Shown: positions 32,534 through 42,350, counted from the stretch's first letter. The stretch is 64,000 nucleotides of DNA from Solibacillus cecembensis (GCF_001439635.1 NZ_LMBZ01000001.1:186001-250000); one strand, 5' to 3'. A program made the numbers and translations. Notes: generated by a model not told the origin, from the letters alone.

Positions 32534-32694
32534 CTTTTCACACTCCCTATTGGAAAATATGTTGCATCTCTACCTTCATAATATAAAAAGTAAAATTATG
32601 GTGAAGTGAGTTTTCTCACTTTAAATGTTCTAAAATGTGAAAAAAGTGTGAAGGAAAATTGGGGGCGGTATGATTGGATTCGAAGGAAATAAAA

Positions 32695-32720
32695 AAACAC
32701 GTAAATAGATTACGTGTTTC
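32695..32720 (-). terminator. Terminator after the CheX-like gene
   Basis: On the minus strand ACACGTAA pairs with TTACGTGT and is followed by seven T. Confidence 0.8.
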
Positions 32721-32730
32721 ACAGTCATTA

Positions 32731-33186
32731 TTAATCGGTATCTATCGTATACAAAATGGAAATATTCCCAGCACCTTCTATAGATGCAGGTAGGGTAAAT
32801 GCTTGTTGGAAACCGTATAATTTTGTATTACCAACCATTACTGTAGGGGGCGTAATATCGAGTTCGAGCTCGTATTGCCCAGCATAAGTGCATAAATTAC
32901 CTGCAATCATATTCCCGAATTCACCAGTAAAGGACTCAAGCATCTCCCCATCTAAAGGCATGCCAAACATGGCAGAACCAATAGCGCCAAATATTTCAGG
33001 TGTCCCATCTATAATAATACGCCCTTTTAGATCACCAACCAGCCCAATTAAAACACCCATCTCTTGCTGTATATAAGGTTCCACAGTAACAGAAGGAGAT
33101 TTTACATCAATATCCATTGGTAAAATCGTTTTTAATGAATGGATTGTCCCGTTCAAAATTGTTTGTATATGCTTTGAAGTACTCAA
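32731..33186 (-). CDS. CheX-like chemotaxis phosphatase domain protein
   Basis: A 151-residue stand-alone CheX/CheC-fold protein. The phosphatase signature (Glu, then Asn two residues apart) is present in ESFTGEFGNMIAGNL near residues 84-98. CheX proteins dephosphorylate CheY-P or related response regulators. The start is TTG 33186 with GAGAGGTG upstream. No other chemotaxis genes are near, so the partner is unknown. Confidence 0.8.
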   Translation of the reverse strand: MSTSKHIQTILNGTIHSLKTILPMDIDVKSPSVTVEPYIQQEMGVLIGLVGDLKGRIIIDGTPEIFGAIGSAMFGMPLDGEMLESFTGEFGNMIAGNLCTYAGQYELELDITPPTVMVGNTKLYGFQQAFTLPASIEGAGNISILYTIDTD

Positions 33187-33301
33187 AGTAAACGCACCTC
33201 TCTCCGACTTTTTCTACATCTTACCATGTGACTTTAGTAGATGTATAGAGGACAAGTGTACATATTTTTACATTCATACAGTGAAAAACGCCCAGTTTGG
33301 A

Positions 33302-33331
33302 TTGACGAATGAAATACTTTTCGATTATAAT
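33302..33331 (+). promoter_or_regulatory. Sigma-A promoter of the Fur-box transcript
   Basis: TTGACG at 33302-33307 and TATAAT at 33326-33331 are separated by 18 bases; the start would be near 33338, inside the Fur box. Confidence 0.7.
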
Positions 33332-33336
33332 GAGAG

Positions 33337-33351
33337 TGATAATTATTATCA
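33337..33351 (+). promoter_or_regulatory. Perfect 7-1-7 Fur box
   Basis: TGATAAT-T-ATTATCA is a perfect inverted repeat identical to the Bacillus Fur consensus. It differs from the PerR form (TTATAAT-n-ATTATAA) and the Zur form. It overlaps the predicted transcription start, an ideal repressor position. Confidence 0.8.
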
Positions 33352-33371
33352 ACTATATAAAGGTGGTGTGC

Positions 33372-33455
33372 ATGGTGCTTTTTACATTTGTAGGAGTGAC
33401 AGTAATCGCATATGTAGTCATTGGAAACTATGTATTAAAAAATACAGTAAATTAA
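33372..33455 (+). CDS. 27-residue iron-regulated membrane microprotein
   Basis: ATG 33372, preceded by AAAGGTGG at 33359-33366, encodes MVLFTFVGVTVIAYVVIGNY followed by VLKNTVN, a single membrane helix with a short basic tail. The unit has its own promoter, Fur box and terminator, so it is a real transcript of about 190 bases. Whether the peptide or the RNA is the functional product is open; Fur-controlled small RNAs such as FsrA are known in Bacillus. Confidence 0.5.
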   Translation: MVLFTFVGVTVIAYVVIGNYVLKNTVN

Positions 33456-33489
33456 TGGATAACCCAAATTTTATTAATATATCAAAAAC

Positions 33490-33526
33490 ACCATTTCAGG
33501 ATCTACATCCGAAATGGTATTTTTTT
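33490..33526 (+). terminator. Terminator of the Fur-box transcript
   Basis: ACCATTTC at 33490-33497 pairs with GAAATGGT at 33511-33518, followed by a run of T. A second, inner GGAT/ATCC pairing is present. Confidence 0.85.
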
Positions 33527-33665
33527 ACTAGGAAGGGCCAATTTCTTGCACCAATCATGCAAAAGAAATCGAAATAAATAATTTTAATAAAATACTAGCC
33601 GATTTTCTAATGTAATCATGGTACTATATAATTGTGAACATTTTAGGACAAAAGGGGAAAGTGAA

Positions 33666-36600
33666 ATGAGTTTGTTTGATGAAAAGGTATACCAATTATT
33701 GCAACAATCGGCGGTACAATACATAATTTACAAGGAAAACCAAGATACGGAGCGAATTGAAAAATTAAATCTATTCGCACGCAAATTATTACAAAAAGAG
33801 TTTGTCATTGGATTTGCAGGGCATTTCTCAGCGGGTAAATCGAGCATGATTAATGCATTATCGGGTGAAGATATTTTAGCAGCGAGTCCTATTCCAACAA
33901 GTGCAAATATCGTCAAAGTACATAAGGCAGATGAAGATTTTGCAATCGTTTACATGCATCATGATAAGCCAGTCAAATTTACAGCGGGCTTTGATATTAA
34001 ACAAGTAAAAGAGCTGAGTAAAGACGGTGAACTGGTTTCGCAAATTGAAATTGGTCATAGTAAATCTAGCTTACCTTTAGGCGTAACTGTAATGGATACA
34101 CCGGGAGTGGATTCGACAGATGATGCCCATGCGATGAGTACGGAATCAGCGTTGCATATTGCGGATATGGTATTTTATACAATGGATTATAACCATGTTC
34201 AATCGGAGCAAAATTTCCAATTTACAAAGCAGTTAATGAAATACAATCCAAATGTATATTTAATCGTCAATCAGATTGATAAACACCGTGAGTCAGAACT
34301 ATCATTTGAGGACTTTAAACAATCCGTACATAGTTCATTTGCAGCATGGGGCGTTTACCCGAAAGACATTTTCTTCACTTCTTTACGTGATAAAGAATTA
34401 GCGAATAATGATTTTGAAAAAGTGAAAAAGATCGTCATGAATTCGATGAATGACTGGCAAGAACAATTAATTTTAACGGCTGAAAATACATTAACAAAAT
34501 TACAGCATGAACATGAAAATTATTTAATAGAAGAAAAACAAGACCGATTTGCAACATATGAAGACGTTTTAACAACAGATGACTGGGAATCGCGCCTTGA
34601 TATTTTAGAGCAATATGAAAAATTAACGTTGCAAACGGAGCTATTTTCATTTGAGCAATGGGATAAAATGTTTGATGAAAATCGCAAAGAGTTATTAGCA
34701 AATGCGGCGATTATGCCAGCCGATGTACGTGAAAAACTACGTAGCTATTTAGAATCAAAGCAAGAGGATTTTAAAGTAGGTGGTCTATTTACGGCTAAAA
34801 AGAAAACAGCTGAAGCGCGTGAAAGCCGAGCAGTGGAAGCGTTAGAAGCGTTTAATCACGTCGTGCAATCTCAAATTACAGGGCATATAAAAGCGCTGAT
34901 GAAAACGGCATTAAAGGATGTTGGCGCATTGACAGATGAACGTGCGGCAGCAACGGATGCGAAAGTTTTTGATTTACCTTTTAGTGTAATTGAAGATCAA
35001 GTTCAAAAAAATACAATTGTTACAGGAGATGCTGTACTAAACTTTGCGAACCGTGTATCTGAAGCGACAAAACGCTATTTTATTCAAGCAACGGATGCGT
35101 GGAAGAATGAGCAACAAGTTGTATTAGAGCAAGTGGCGACAGAAGTTTCTGCCCCTGTAAAACTAAAAATTAATGCAATGAAACAAAGAGTACAAGCGAT
35201 TCAACATATTTTAGAAATTGAAGCGTTTGAGCAATTTAGTAAAAAACAGATGGTACAAGCAACGAATGAATTGCGTGCTGAGTCCAAAATTCAATTGGAA
35301 AATTGGCAACGTGCCCATGAGCAGGCACTAAAGGATATTCGACCATTTGATGAATCTATGCTTGCGCAAAAACAAGCAACGGCCGTAGAAGAACAGCAAG
35401 TGACTGAAAATACGGGCGCGCACTTAAGTACGGACCTTGTTGTTGCGAAGGCATTAAAAACAGCACAAGCAGTGGGCAATGTCCAAGGATTTAAAGAAGT
35501 AGCCAACTTCTTAACGAAAAAAGTAGAGCGCTTACAAAAACGTGACTTTACAATCGCGTTATTCGGGGCATTTAGTGCGGGTAAATCAAGCTTCTCCAAC
35601 GCATTAATGGGAGAACGTGTATTGCCAGTTTCGCCAAATCCGACAACAGCGGCCATTAATAAAATTCGCCCAGTAACACCAGACCATCCGCATGAAACAG
35701 CCGATGTACATTTAAAAACAGAGGCGCAATTATTAGAAGATATTCAAGGTTCTTATGCAGCTATTGGGATGACAGTAGGCACATTACAAGAAGCATTTGA
35801 CAAGGCAAAAGATGGTTTAGCAGTTAAGTTGGTAGATGAGCGACTCAATGTGCATAAATCCTTTATTCGTGCGTATTCGGAAGGCTATGAAAAATATATT
35901 CCAAAATTAGGAACAACGATTCGCGTAGATCGTCCTGATTTTGAAAAGTTTGTTGCGCAAGAAAACCGTTCATGCTTTGTTGATAATATTGATTTTTACT
36001 ATGATTCACCACTTACGCGTATGGGTGTCACTTTAGTTGATACACCAGGAGCGGATTCAATTAATGCACGTCATACAGGTGTAGCGTTCGATTATATCCG
36101 TAATGCCGATGCAATTTTATTCATCACGTATTATAACCATGCGTTTGCCAAAGCCGACCGTGAGTTTTTAATTCAATTAGGGCGTGTTAAAGATGCCTTC
36201 GAATTAGACAAAATGTTCTTTGTTGTCAATGCGATCGATTTAGCCTCTACAGCGGAAGAAGAGGAAGAAGTGAAAGGCTACGTGCGTTCCGAATTACAGC
36301 GCTTCGGTATCCGCTTCCCTCGCTTATATGGGGTTTCTAGTTTATTGGCATTGAAGGAAAAGCAGGAGCAACAGGATCACCAGTCAGGGTTAAAGCCGTT
36401 TGAAGGGGCATTCCATCACTTCTTAAATGATGAGTTAATGGGCATCGCTGTCCAAGCATTGCAAGAAGAAGTTGATAAAACAGAAGTACGATTACATGAT
36501 TTAATTGTCCAAACAGAGGACAACTTAAAGCGTAAAGATGAGCGACTAGACGAGTTAGTTCATTTAGAAAAGCATGTGCGTACGAGTTATGAAACGACGC

Positions 36601-37274
36601 AAACCGCCATGCTTGAAAGTGAAGCAAAACAGGAATTAGATGAATTGTTGTACTATGTACTCCAACGCGTTTATTATCGTTATCCGGACTTTTTCCGTGA
36701 AAGCTATAATCCGTCGACATTTGCGCAAATGTCTGCACAAGTAGCATTGGAAACAGCATTAAAAGAATTGTTACAAGCATTGAGCTTTGATTTTGCACAG
36801 GAGCTTCGCGTGACGAATTTCCGATTAGCTCAATTTGTTGATACGAAATTAAGAGGACAATTTAAAGAGCAAGTACAAAATTTAAAAGAATTAAATCCAA
36901 GTTTTGCATTTATTGCGTATGAGGCGACGGAACCACAGCTACTGGATATGGCAGGTCCATTTACTGACAGTGCTCCATATAGCCAAGTGAAATCTCATTT
37001 CAAAAATGTGAAAGCATTCTTTGAAAAAAATGAAAAAGAGCTTTTGCGTGATGCGCTAGAGCAATTAACAAAACCAGATGCGCAAACGTATTTAGATCGT
37101 GAAAAAACGAGACTTCTTGAATGGGCATCGCACTTCATTGCAATCGAAGCAGAAAGTTTACGTCAACATATGTTAGAGCAGGCAATCGAACAAATTAGTA
37201 CAGAACGATTATTACTTCAAGAAGAAAGTCGATTAGCAGTTTGGAAAGAACTTTACGAAAAATTAAAAGCATAG
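33666..37274 (+). CDS. dynA: Fused double dynamin-like GTPase (DynA)
   Basis: The 1202-residue protein joins two bacterial dynamin units, as in B. subtilis DynA/YpbR, which surveys and fuses membranes under phage or antibiotic stress. P-loops are GHFSAGKSS near residues 52-60 and GAFSAGKSS near 633-641; matching G3 motifs are DTPGVDS near 143 and DTPGADS near 791. Long helical stalk regions follow each GTPase. ATG 33666 follows AAAGGGGAAAG; the earlier ATG 33618 overlaps a TATAAT box (33627-33632) and is rejected. Confidence 0.93.
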   Translation: MSLFDEKVYQLLQQSAVQYIIYKENQDTERIEKLNLFARKLLQKEFVIGFAGHFSAGKSSMINALSGEDILAASPIPTSANIVKVHKADEDFAIVYMHHDKPVKFTAGFDIKQVKELSKDGELVSQIEIGHSKSSLPLGVTVMDTPGVDSTDDAHAMSTESALHIADMVFYTMDYNHVQSEQNFQFTKQLMKYNPNVYLIVNQIDKHRESELSFEDFKQSVHSSFAAWGVYPKDIFFTSLRDKELANNDFEKVKKIVMNSMNDWQEQLILTAENTLTKLQHEHENYLIEEKQDRFATYEDVLTTDDWESRLDILEQYEKLTLQTELFSFEQWDKMFDENRKELLANAAIMPADVREKLRSYLESKQEDFKVGGLFTAKKKTAEARESRAVEALEAFNHVVQSQITGHIKALMKTALKDVGALTDERAAATDAKVFDLPFSVIEDQVQKNTIVTGDAVLNFANRVSEATKRYFIQATDAWKNEQQVVLEQVATEVSAPVKLKINAMKQRVQAIQHILEIEAFEQFSKKQMVQATNELRAESKIQLENWQRAHEQALKDIRPFDESMLAQKQATAVEEQQVTENTGAHLSTDLVVAKALKTAQAVGNVQGFKEVANFLTKKVERLQKRDFTIALFGAFSAGKSSFSNALMGERVLPVSPNPTTAAINKIRPVTPDHPHETADVHLKTEAQLLEDIQGSYAAIGMTVGTLQEAFDKAKDGLAVKLVDERLNVHKSFIRAYSEGYEKYIPKLGTTIRVDRPDFEKFVAQENRSCFVDNIDFYYDSPLTRMGVTLVDTPGADSINARHTGVAFDYIRNADAILFITYYNHAFAKADREFLIQLGRVKDAFELDKMFFVVNAIDLASTAEEEEEVKGYVRSELQRFGIRFPRLYGVSSLLALKEKQEQQDHQSGLKPFEGAFHHFLNDELMGIAVQALQEEVDKTEVRLHDLIVQTEDNLKRKDERLDELVHLEKHVRTSYETTQTAMLESEAKQELDELLYYVLQRVYYRYPDFFRESYNPSTFAQMSAQVALETALKELLQALSFDFAQELRVTNFRLAQFVDTKLRGQFKEQVQNLKELNPSFAFIAYEATEPQLLDMAGPFTDSAPYSQVKSHFKNVKAFFEKNEKELLRDALEQLTKPDAQTYLDREKTRLLEWASHFIAIEAESLRQHMLEQAIEQISTERLLLQEESRLAVWKELYEKLKA

Positions 37275-37286
37275 GAGTGATTTCAA

Positions 37287-38087
37287 ATGGCAAATGTTTT
37301 TGTAGATGCATTTAAATTAGAACGAGATGGTCGCTTTATTGATACTCGTTTTGATCTTCAAAATGTTGATTTAGGGAAGCGTTTATTTGAAGAAGGGCAT
37401 GTGAAAGGGGCAATTTACTGGGACCTTGAATGTGACCTTTCAGATATGACGAAAACAAATGGACGCCACCCGTTACCAGATAAAGCTCATCTTCAAGTGT
37501 TATTTGAAAAACACGGTCTGCATTATAACGATGCCATTTATATTTATGACCAAGGCGCTGCACCTTTTGCGACGAGAGCTTGGTGGACGTTAAAGTATGC
37601 TGGCTTTCAACATGTTTACATTGTGAATGGTGGCTATGAAAGTCTCGTTGCTGCTGGCTTTGAAATAACGATGGAAGTAATGGAGTTTGAACCGACAGCG
37701 TTACAATTACAGTGGAATGATGACATTTTAATGAATAGAGAAGATGTACTTGCGATAACAGAAGGAAAGCATAAGGCGACGCTAATCGATGCACGTGCTG
37801 CAGCGCGTTATCGTGGGGAGTTTGAACCGTTTGAACCGATTGCAGGTCATATTCCAACAGCAAAAAATTACGATTGGGAGCAATTGAAGGACGGCAATAA
37901 ACTTGTCATTACTTCTTCACTACTGGAGACAGTCTCAAAAGATGAAGAAATTATTGTATACTGCGGCTCAGGTGTAACAGCAACACCAGTTTATTGTATT
38001 CTATCTGAAGCGGGCTACCAAAACATAAAAATCTATATGGCTGGTTATAGTGACTGGGTATATCATCACCCGGTTGAAATCGCGTAA
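37287..38087 (+). CDS. Two-domain rhodanese, sulfurtransferase
   Basis: A 266-residue thiosulfate or 3-mercaptopyruvate sulfurtransferase. Two rhodanese domains are visible; the second carries the active cysteine in VYCGSGVTATP near residue 228, the loop type seen in mercaptopyruvate sulfurtransferases. The gene starts 12 bases after dynA with AGGAGTG, so the two are probably cotranscribed. Confidence 0.88.
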   Translation: MANVFVDAFKLERDGRFIDTRFDLQNVDLGKRLFEEGHVKGAIYWDLECDLSDMTKTNGRHPLPDKAHLQVLFEKHGLHYNDAIYIYDQGAAPFATRAWWTLKYAGFQHVYIVNGGYESLVAAGFEITMEVMEFEPTALQLQWNDDILMNREDVLAITEGKHKATLIDARAAARYRGEFEPFEPIAGHIPTAKNYDWEQLKDGNKLVITSSLLETVSKDEEIIVYCGSGVTATPVYCILSEAGYQNIKIYMAGYSDWVYHHPVEIA

Positions 38088-38183
38088 AACGATTGTTTGT
38101 AAATAGATAATTATTATGAATATCCATTCACTTTATGTTAAAGTTACCGTATAGGGAAAAACGACATAAAGGGGTGGATATTT

Positions 38184-38996
38184 GTGTTTTTTAAGAAGAA
38201 TATAGAACGAAGCGAAATGTCGGGTGTTCGAATGGTAAACGGTTCAATCAAGTTTCAAGCCATCCAATTAAATGTGCATTGTTTTGAAGTAGATGGGGTG
38301 TTAATTGATACGGGAGCAAAATCACTTCTTGATCAATTCAAGCCGTTTTTCAATGACATGGATGTCGATCAAATTATGTTAACGCATTATCATGAGGACC
38401 ATTCAGGTGGTGCACACTATTTACAACAGAAATATGCACTACCAATTTATATGAATGACTTAAAAATTCAAGAATGCAAAGAGAAAGCAACGTATCCATT
38501 TTATCGAAAGGCGTTTTGGGGAACACGGCCAGCTTTTCATGCTCAAGCAGTGGGAACGTCATTTGAATCAAGAAATGCGACGTGGAAAGTGATTGAAACA
38601 CCAGGGCATACGCAAGATCATCTCGCCTTTTTAAATACAGCTACAGGTCATATTTTTACCGGAGATTTATATGTCTCGCCCAAAACAAAGGTGATTCTAC
38701 GCGAAGAAAGTATTCCGACCATTATTTCGTCGATTGAAAATCTTCTTACATATGATTTTCAAGAAGGCTTTTGCAATCATGCAGGCTACATGAAAGATGC
38801 CAAAAAGGTATTGGCGCATAAATTAGACAATTTGCGTGAACTAAGCGAACGTATTGAAACGTTACGAGGTGAAGGGAAAACAGTTAAGGAAATTAATAAG
38901 CAGTTATTTGCGAAAAAATATCCCATTGTCCGTGTATCATTAGGGGAATGGGATTCGGCACATATCGTTACATCGGTCATCGGAAAAGGGAATTAA
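38184..38996 (+). CDS. Metallo-beta-lactamase-fold hydrolase
   Basis: A 270-residue protein with the dinuclear metal motif THYHEDHSGG near residues 66-75, a distant ETPGHTQDH and FTGDLYV with further ligands, then NHAG near the C-terminal part. The substrate cannot be inferred; glyoxalase II-like or thioesterase-like activity is typical of relatives. The GTG start at 38184 follows AAAGGGGTGG. Confidence 0.85.
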   Translation: MFFKKNIERSEMSGVRMVNGSIKFQAIQLNVHCFEVDGVLIDTGAKSLLDQFKPFFNDMDVDQIMLTHYHEDHSGGAHYLQQKYALPIYMNDLKIQECKEKATYPFYRKAFWGTRPAFHAQAVGTSFESRNATWKVIETPGHTQDHLAFLNTATGHIFTGDLYVSPKTKVILREESIPTIISSIENLLTYDFQEGFCNHAGYMKDAKKVLAHKLDNLRELSERIETLRGEGKTVKEINKQLFAKKYPIVRVSLGEWDSAHIVTSVIGKGN

Positions 38997-39010
38997 TTGA
39001 ATAAAAATCA

Positions 39011-39055
39011 AAAATCCACTCTTTTTAATTATTGAAAGGGTGGATTTTCATTTTT
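39011..39055 (+). terminator. Terminator after the hydrolase gene
   Basis: AAAATCCAC and CTTT pair with AAAG and GTGGATTTT, followed by TTTTT. Confidence 0.8.
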
Positions 39056-39094
39056 CGGAGATACTTAAGATGATGGATTATTTGTACATGTACG

Positions 39095-39111
39095 TTTACA
39101 ATTCCTTTACA
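39095..39111 (+). promoter_or_regulatory. Candidate PhoP-type direct repeat
   Basis: TTTACA-ATTCC-TTTACA gives two hexamers 11 bases apart, the PhoP half-site spacing in Bacillus. It lies 310 bases before the phosphate pair. The rest of 39112-39420 is AT-rich with no gene. Confidence 0.3.
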
Positions 39112-39420
39112 ATTCGGTTGGATTAAAAATTTATTGTTATTAATCAGAAATATGGTGATTGTCGTAATTTGTCGAAAAAGTTGTAATAACGAATAAATAA
39201 CGCGTTTTTTTATTATTTACGGAGTTGTTTTTCCGTAAAAAGGGATTAGGTTATTATGTATTAGGGTATTTGTAAAGTTACAGCAATGTAAAGTTTTATT
39301 AAGCGTGTGAAAAGATATTGTAGAAATTGAAAACTAGATGTATGATAACTTAGGTTTTATTATCAAATAGTAGAAAACATTCAACGTAGAACAAACAATT
39401 ATTTAGGAGGAAATCATCAT

Positions 39421-40041
39421 ATGTTTAGCTCTAGAAAACAAGATCCATTTTTCGAAGGATTATTAATTATTGCTAAAAATGTACAACAAGGAGCAAATTA
39501 TGCAAAGGAATCAACTATTTCCAATGTTGCAGACCTCAAGCAAATTCAAATAAAGATGAAATCCTATGAAACAGCTGGTGATAAATTAATTCATGAACTG
39601 ATTGTAAAGTTAAATGAATCGTTTATGACACCAATTGAGCGTGAAGATATTTTAGCGCTTGCAATTAGATTAGATGATATTTTAGATGGCATAGAAAATA
39701 CGATTGCGCATTTCGAAATGTATTCCTTTACAGAAGTGAATGACTATATGCGTCAATTTGTTGATTATATTGCAAAAAGTTCAGATGAAGCTGTAAAAGC
39801 AATGGAATTATTAAATAAAAAAGATTTATTAGGGATGCGCCAACATGCGATTTTAATAAAAGATTATGAGCGTGAATGCGATGAGATTTTCCGTAAATCC
39901 GTAACAGAGTTATTCCAAGTAGAAAAAGATCCGATTCGTCTGATTATGTTTAAAGACCTATATGAGCAATTAGAGGATATTGCGGATTACTGTCAAAATG
40001 TAGCGAACACAATTGAAACGATTATTATGCGTAATGCATAG
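39421..40041 (+). CDS. PhoU-like DUF47 protein paired with Pit
   Basis: A 206-residue helical protein of the PhoU/DUF47 family (DPFFEGLLIIAKNVQQGANYAKE at the N-terminus in two parts, then LDDILDGIENTIAHFEMY). Such proteins are thought to regulate the neighbouring Pit transporter. ATG 39421 follows TTAGGAGG. It is the equivalent of B. subtilis ykaA and lies 17 bases before pit. Confidence 0.9.
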   Translation: MFSSRKQDPFFEGLLIIAKNVQQGANYAKESTISNVADLKQIQIKMKSYETAGDKLIHELIVKLNESFMTPIEREDILALAIRLDDILDGIENTIAHFEMYSFTEVNDYMRQFVDYIAKSSDEAVKAMELLNKKDLLGMRQHAILIKDYERECDEIFRKSVTELFQVEKDPIRLIMFKDLYEQLEDIADYCQNVANTIETIIMRNA

Positions 40042-40058
40042 AAGTAAGGGAGTAAACT

Positions 40059-41075
40059 ATGAATACGTTATTAATCATTACCGTATTGGTTGTCATCTTT
40101 GCGTTAGCATTTGATTTTATTAACGGTTTCCATGATACAGCGAATGCGATTGCTACATCGGTATCTACCCGTGCATTAAAGCCACGTGTTGCGATTTTGA
40201 TGGCCGCAGTCATGAACTTTGTTGGTGCAATTACATTCGTTGGTGTAGCGAAAGCAGTTGCATCTGGAATTGTTGACCCATTCTCATTAAATGCTTTTGA
40301 AGGAGATGTGACGGGGTCAGTCGTTATTTTAGCTGCATTATGTTCTGCGATTACATGGAATTTGTTAACTTGGTATTTTGGAATTCCATCAAGTTCTTCG
40401 CATACGTTAATCGGTTCGATTGCGGGCGCAGCAGTGGCATCTGCTGGTATGGATATATTAAATTACTCAGGTTTCTTGAAAATTTTACAAGCTTTAATTA
40501 TTTCGCCAATTTTAGCATTAACACTTGGTTTCATCGTGATGAAAATTTTCAAAGTGATTTTCCAAAAATCACCGCTTTATACGACAACGAAAGCATTCCG
40601 ATTAACTCAAATTGGTACAGCGGCGTTACAATCATTCACACATGGTACGAATGATGCGCAAAAAGCGATGGGGATTATTACGATGGCATTGATCGCTGCG
40701 AACTTGCAATCTACAGATGAAGTGCAAAGCTGGGTTCGACTTGCCTGTGCTCTAGCAATGGGTATTGGTACTTCGGTAGGTGGTTATAAAATCATCAAAA
40801 CAGTGGGCGGTAAAATTATGAAAATTCGTCCAGTGAACGGTGTAGCGGCGGATTTAACGTCAGCCTCTATTATTTTTGGTGCAACGCTAATTGCGCTACC
40901 TGTTTCCACTACACATGTTATTTCATCTGCTATTATGGGTGTAGGTGCAGCACAACGTGTAAAAGGTGTAAAATGGGCTATGGCACGTAAAATTGTCATT
41001 ACATGGTTTATCACATTACCAATTTCAGCTTTGATGGCTGGGATGTTCTATTTTTTACTAAGCTTAATCTTCTAA
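40059..41075 (+). CDS. pit: Low-affinity inorganic phosphate transporter Pit
   Basis: This 338-residue PiT-family symporter takes up metal-phosphate or phosphate. Both PiT signatures are visible: DFINGFHDTANAIAT near residues 17-31 and FTHGTNDAQKAMGI near 190-203. About ten membrane helices are present. AGGGAG precedes ATG 40059. It forms an operon with the DUF47 gene and is followed by a strong terminator. Confidence 0.93.
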   Translation: MNTLLIITVLVVIFALAFDFINGFHDTANAIATSVSTRALKPRVAILMAAVMNFVGAITFVGVAKAVASGIVDPFSLNAFEGDVTGSVVILAALCSAITWNLLTWYFGIPSSSSHTLIGSIAGAAVASAGMDILNYSGFLKILQALIISPILALTLGFIVMKIFKVIFQKSPLYTTTKAFRLTQIGTAALQSFTHGTNDAQKAMGIITMALIAANLQSTDEVQSWVRLACALAMGIGTSVGGYKIIKTVGGKIMKIRPVNGVAADLTSASIIFGATLIALPVSTTHVISSAIMGVGAAQRVKGVKWAMARKIVITWFITLPISALMAGMFYFLLSLIF

Positions 41076-41086
41076 ATGAAAAAAAT

Positions 41087-41119
41087 GAGGTTGTCCGTAA
41101 TTAGGACAACCTCGTTTTT
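41087..41119 (+). terminator. Terminator after pit
   Basis: GAGGTTGTCC at 41087-41096 pairs with GGACAACCTC at 41104-41113, followed by GTTTTTG. Confidence 0.9.
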
Positions 41120-41135
41120 GTTTGGAAAAATTAAT

Positions 41136-41954
41136 CTATGGTAGAAATGCCGAAAAATTTTCGTGAACGGCTTCAATCGGAATAAATAAACCGACCTTCC
41201 CGTATGGTTCGCGCTTACCCGTAGCGAATACGACACCAATGACTTCTCCAGCTTCATTGATGACAGGACTGCCGCTATTCCCTTTATAAACAGGCGCGTC
41301 CATCATAATGACCTCCGTGTCGATTGAGGAGGCGGTAGTATAATTTAATAGTTTACCTTCATTGGCAATGCCGCTAAAATACAATGGATTTCCAATGAAA
41401 TAAACATGTTCCTCCGCTTCAAATTGACTCGATGTTGCCAACTTCAAATGTGGAAGGTCTTCCACCTCAACTTTTAATAACGCTAAATCAAATTGCTCAT
41501 ATGCATCTTCAACGTTAGCCTCGTAAATTTGCCCATCAGGAAATGTAACGCTAATCGTTAAAGCCTCATCAATGACATGCTCGTTCGTCAATATATAGCC
41601 ATCTGATGAAATAGCAAAGCCCGTTCCCTTACTATCTTGTGTATTAATCGTCACTACAGCTTCTTTATATGTTTGAATCGTTTCCTGTCCAGATAAATGA
41701 CTGGAAACACGTAAAAAATCAATCGCAGGAATGGAATACATATTGAAAATAACGGCAAATGTATTAAAAATGAGTGAAAGAGCAATTAGCCAAACAAAGA
41801 TCCGTACTATGGGTTTTTGCTTTTTGGGTTTTTGAAGTGTCGGATTTAAGCGTTGTTCGCGTGCCTTTGCAAGTGCCTTTTCTTGTTCCTCTAATACGAG
41901 TTCTAAAAATTCCTCTTCGGTCAGCTCTTCTTGTTTTGGATTTTCATTCATCAT
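41136..41954 (-). CDS. Membrane-anchored trypsin-like serine protease
   Basis: A 272-residue protein with an acidic cytoplasmic N-terminus (residues 1-50), one membrane helix near 51-72 and an outer S1C-type protease domain. The catalytic triad is visible as His in TNEHVID, Asp in FDLALLKVE and Ser in GNSGSPVINEAGEVIGV. No PDZ domain follows, unlike HtrA/DegP. It probably takes part in envelope protein quality control or signalling, but no substrate is indicated. It is transcribed alone, convergent with pit. Confidence 0.85.
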   Translation of the reverse strand: MMNENPKQEELTEEEFLELVLEEQEKALAKAREQRLNPTLQKPKKQKPIVRIFVWLIALSLIFNTFAVIFNMYSIPAIDFLRVSSHLSGQETIQTYKEAVVTINTQDSKGTGFAISSDGYILTNEHVIDEALTISVTFPDGQIYEANVEDAYEQFDLALLKVEVEDLPHLKLATSSQFEAEEHVYFIGNPLYFSGIANEGKLLNYTTASSIDTEVIMMDAPVYKGNSGSPVINEAGEVIGVVFATGKREPYGKVGLFIPIEAVHENFSAFLP

Positions 41955-42275
41955 ATTCCCTCCAGTTCCTACTAGTGTAGCAAAAAAATGTGATGAAATT
42001 GTGTCTAAAATTTTTTTCTGTTTTTTTGACGGGTGAAATAAAGTTTGTGAAAGAAATATTATTACAATCAGAAAAATACTTCGTGCAAAATATCACAAAT
42101 ACAACCGTGTTAAATCAACTGTTTATAAATGATAACCTTTTCATTAATTATTCTAATATAATAGATTGTGTAGGTTTTAACAAAGTTGATTGTTATCGAA
42201 AAAACGTTTAAAGTATTGGTATTAATGGTTTAGTTGCTGTTTTTACAACTTTTGTTTTAAAAGTAAATATTATTG

Positions 42276-42304
42276 TTGACAAATGAAATAGAAACGAATA
42301 ACAT
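42276..42304 (+). promoter_or_regulatory. Sigma-A promoter of the malic enzyme gene
   Basis: A perfect TTGACA at 42276-42281 and TAACAT at 42299-42304 are 17 bases apart. The region from 41955 to 42275 shows no convincing gene. Confidence 0.75.
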
Positions 42305-42350
42305 TCATAAATATAAAGAAAATTCTAAAAATTTGAAAGGATTGATACAA

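Noticed and set aside
33281..33577. 98-codon frame covering the Fur-box promoter region
   Set aside because: It begins upstream of the promoter boxes, reads through the Fur box and terminator, has no ribosome site, and competes with the better supported small ORF at 33372.
41990..42211. 73-codon frame between the protease and malic enzyme genes
   Set aside because: No ribosome site, AT-driven composition (Asn, Phe, Ile), no family resemblance and no terminator; treated as chance.
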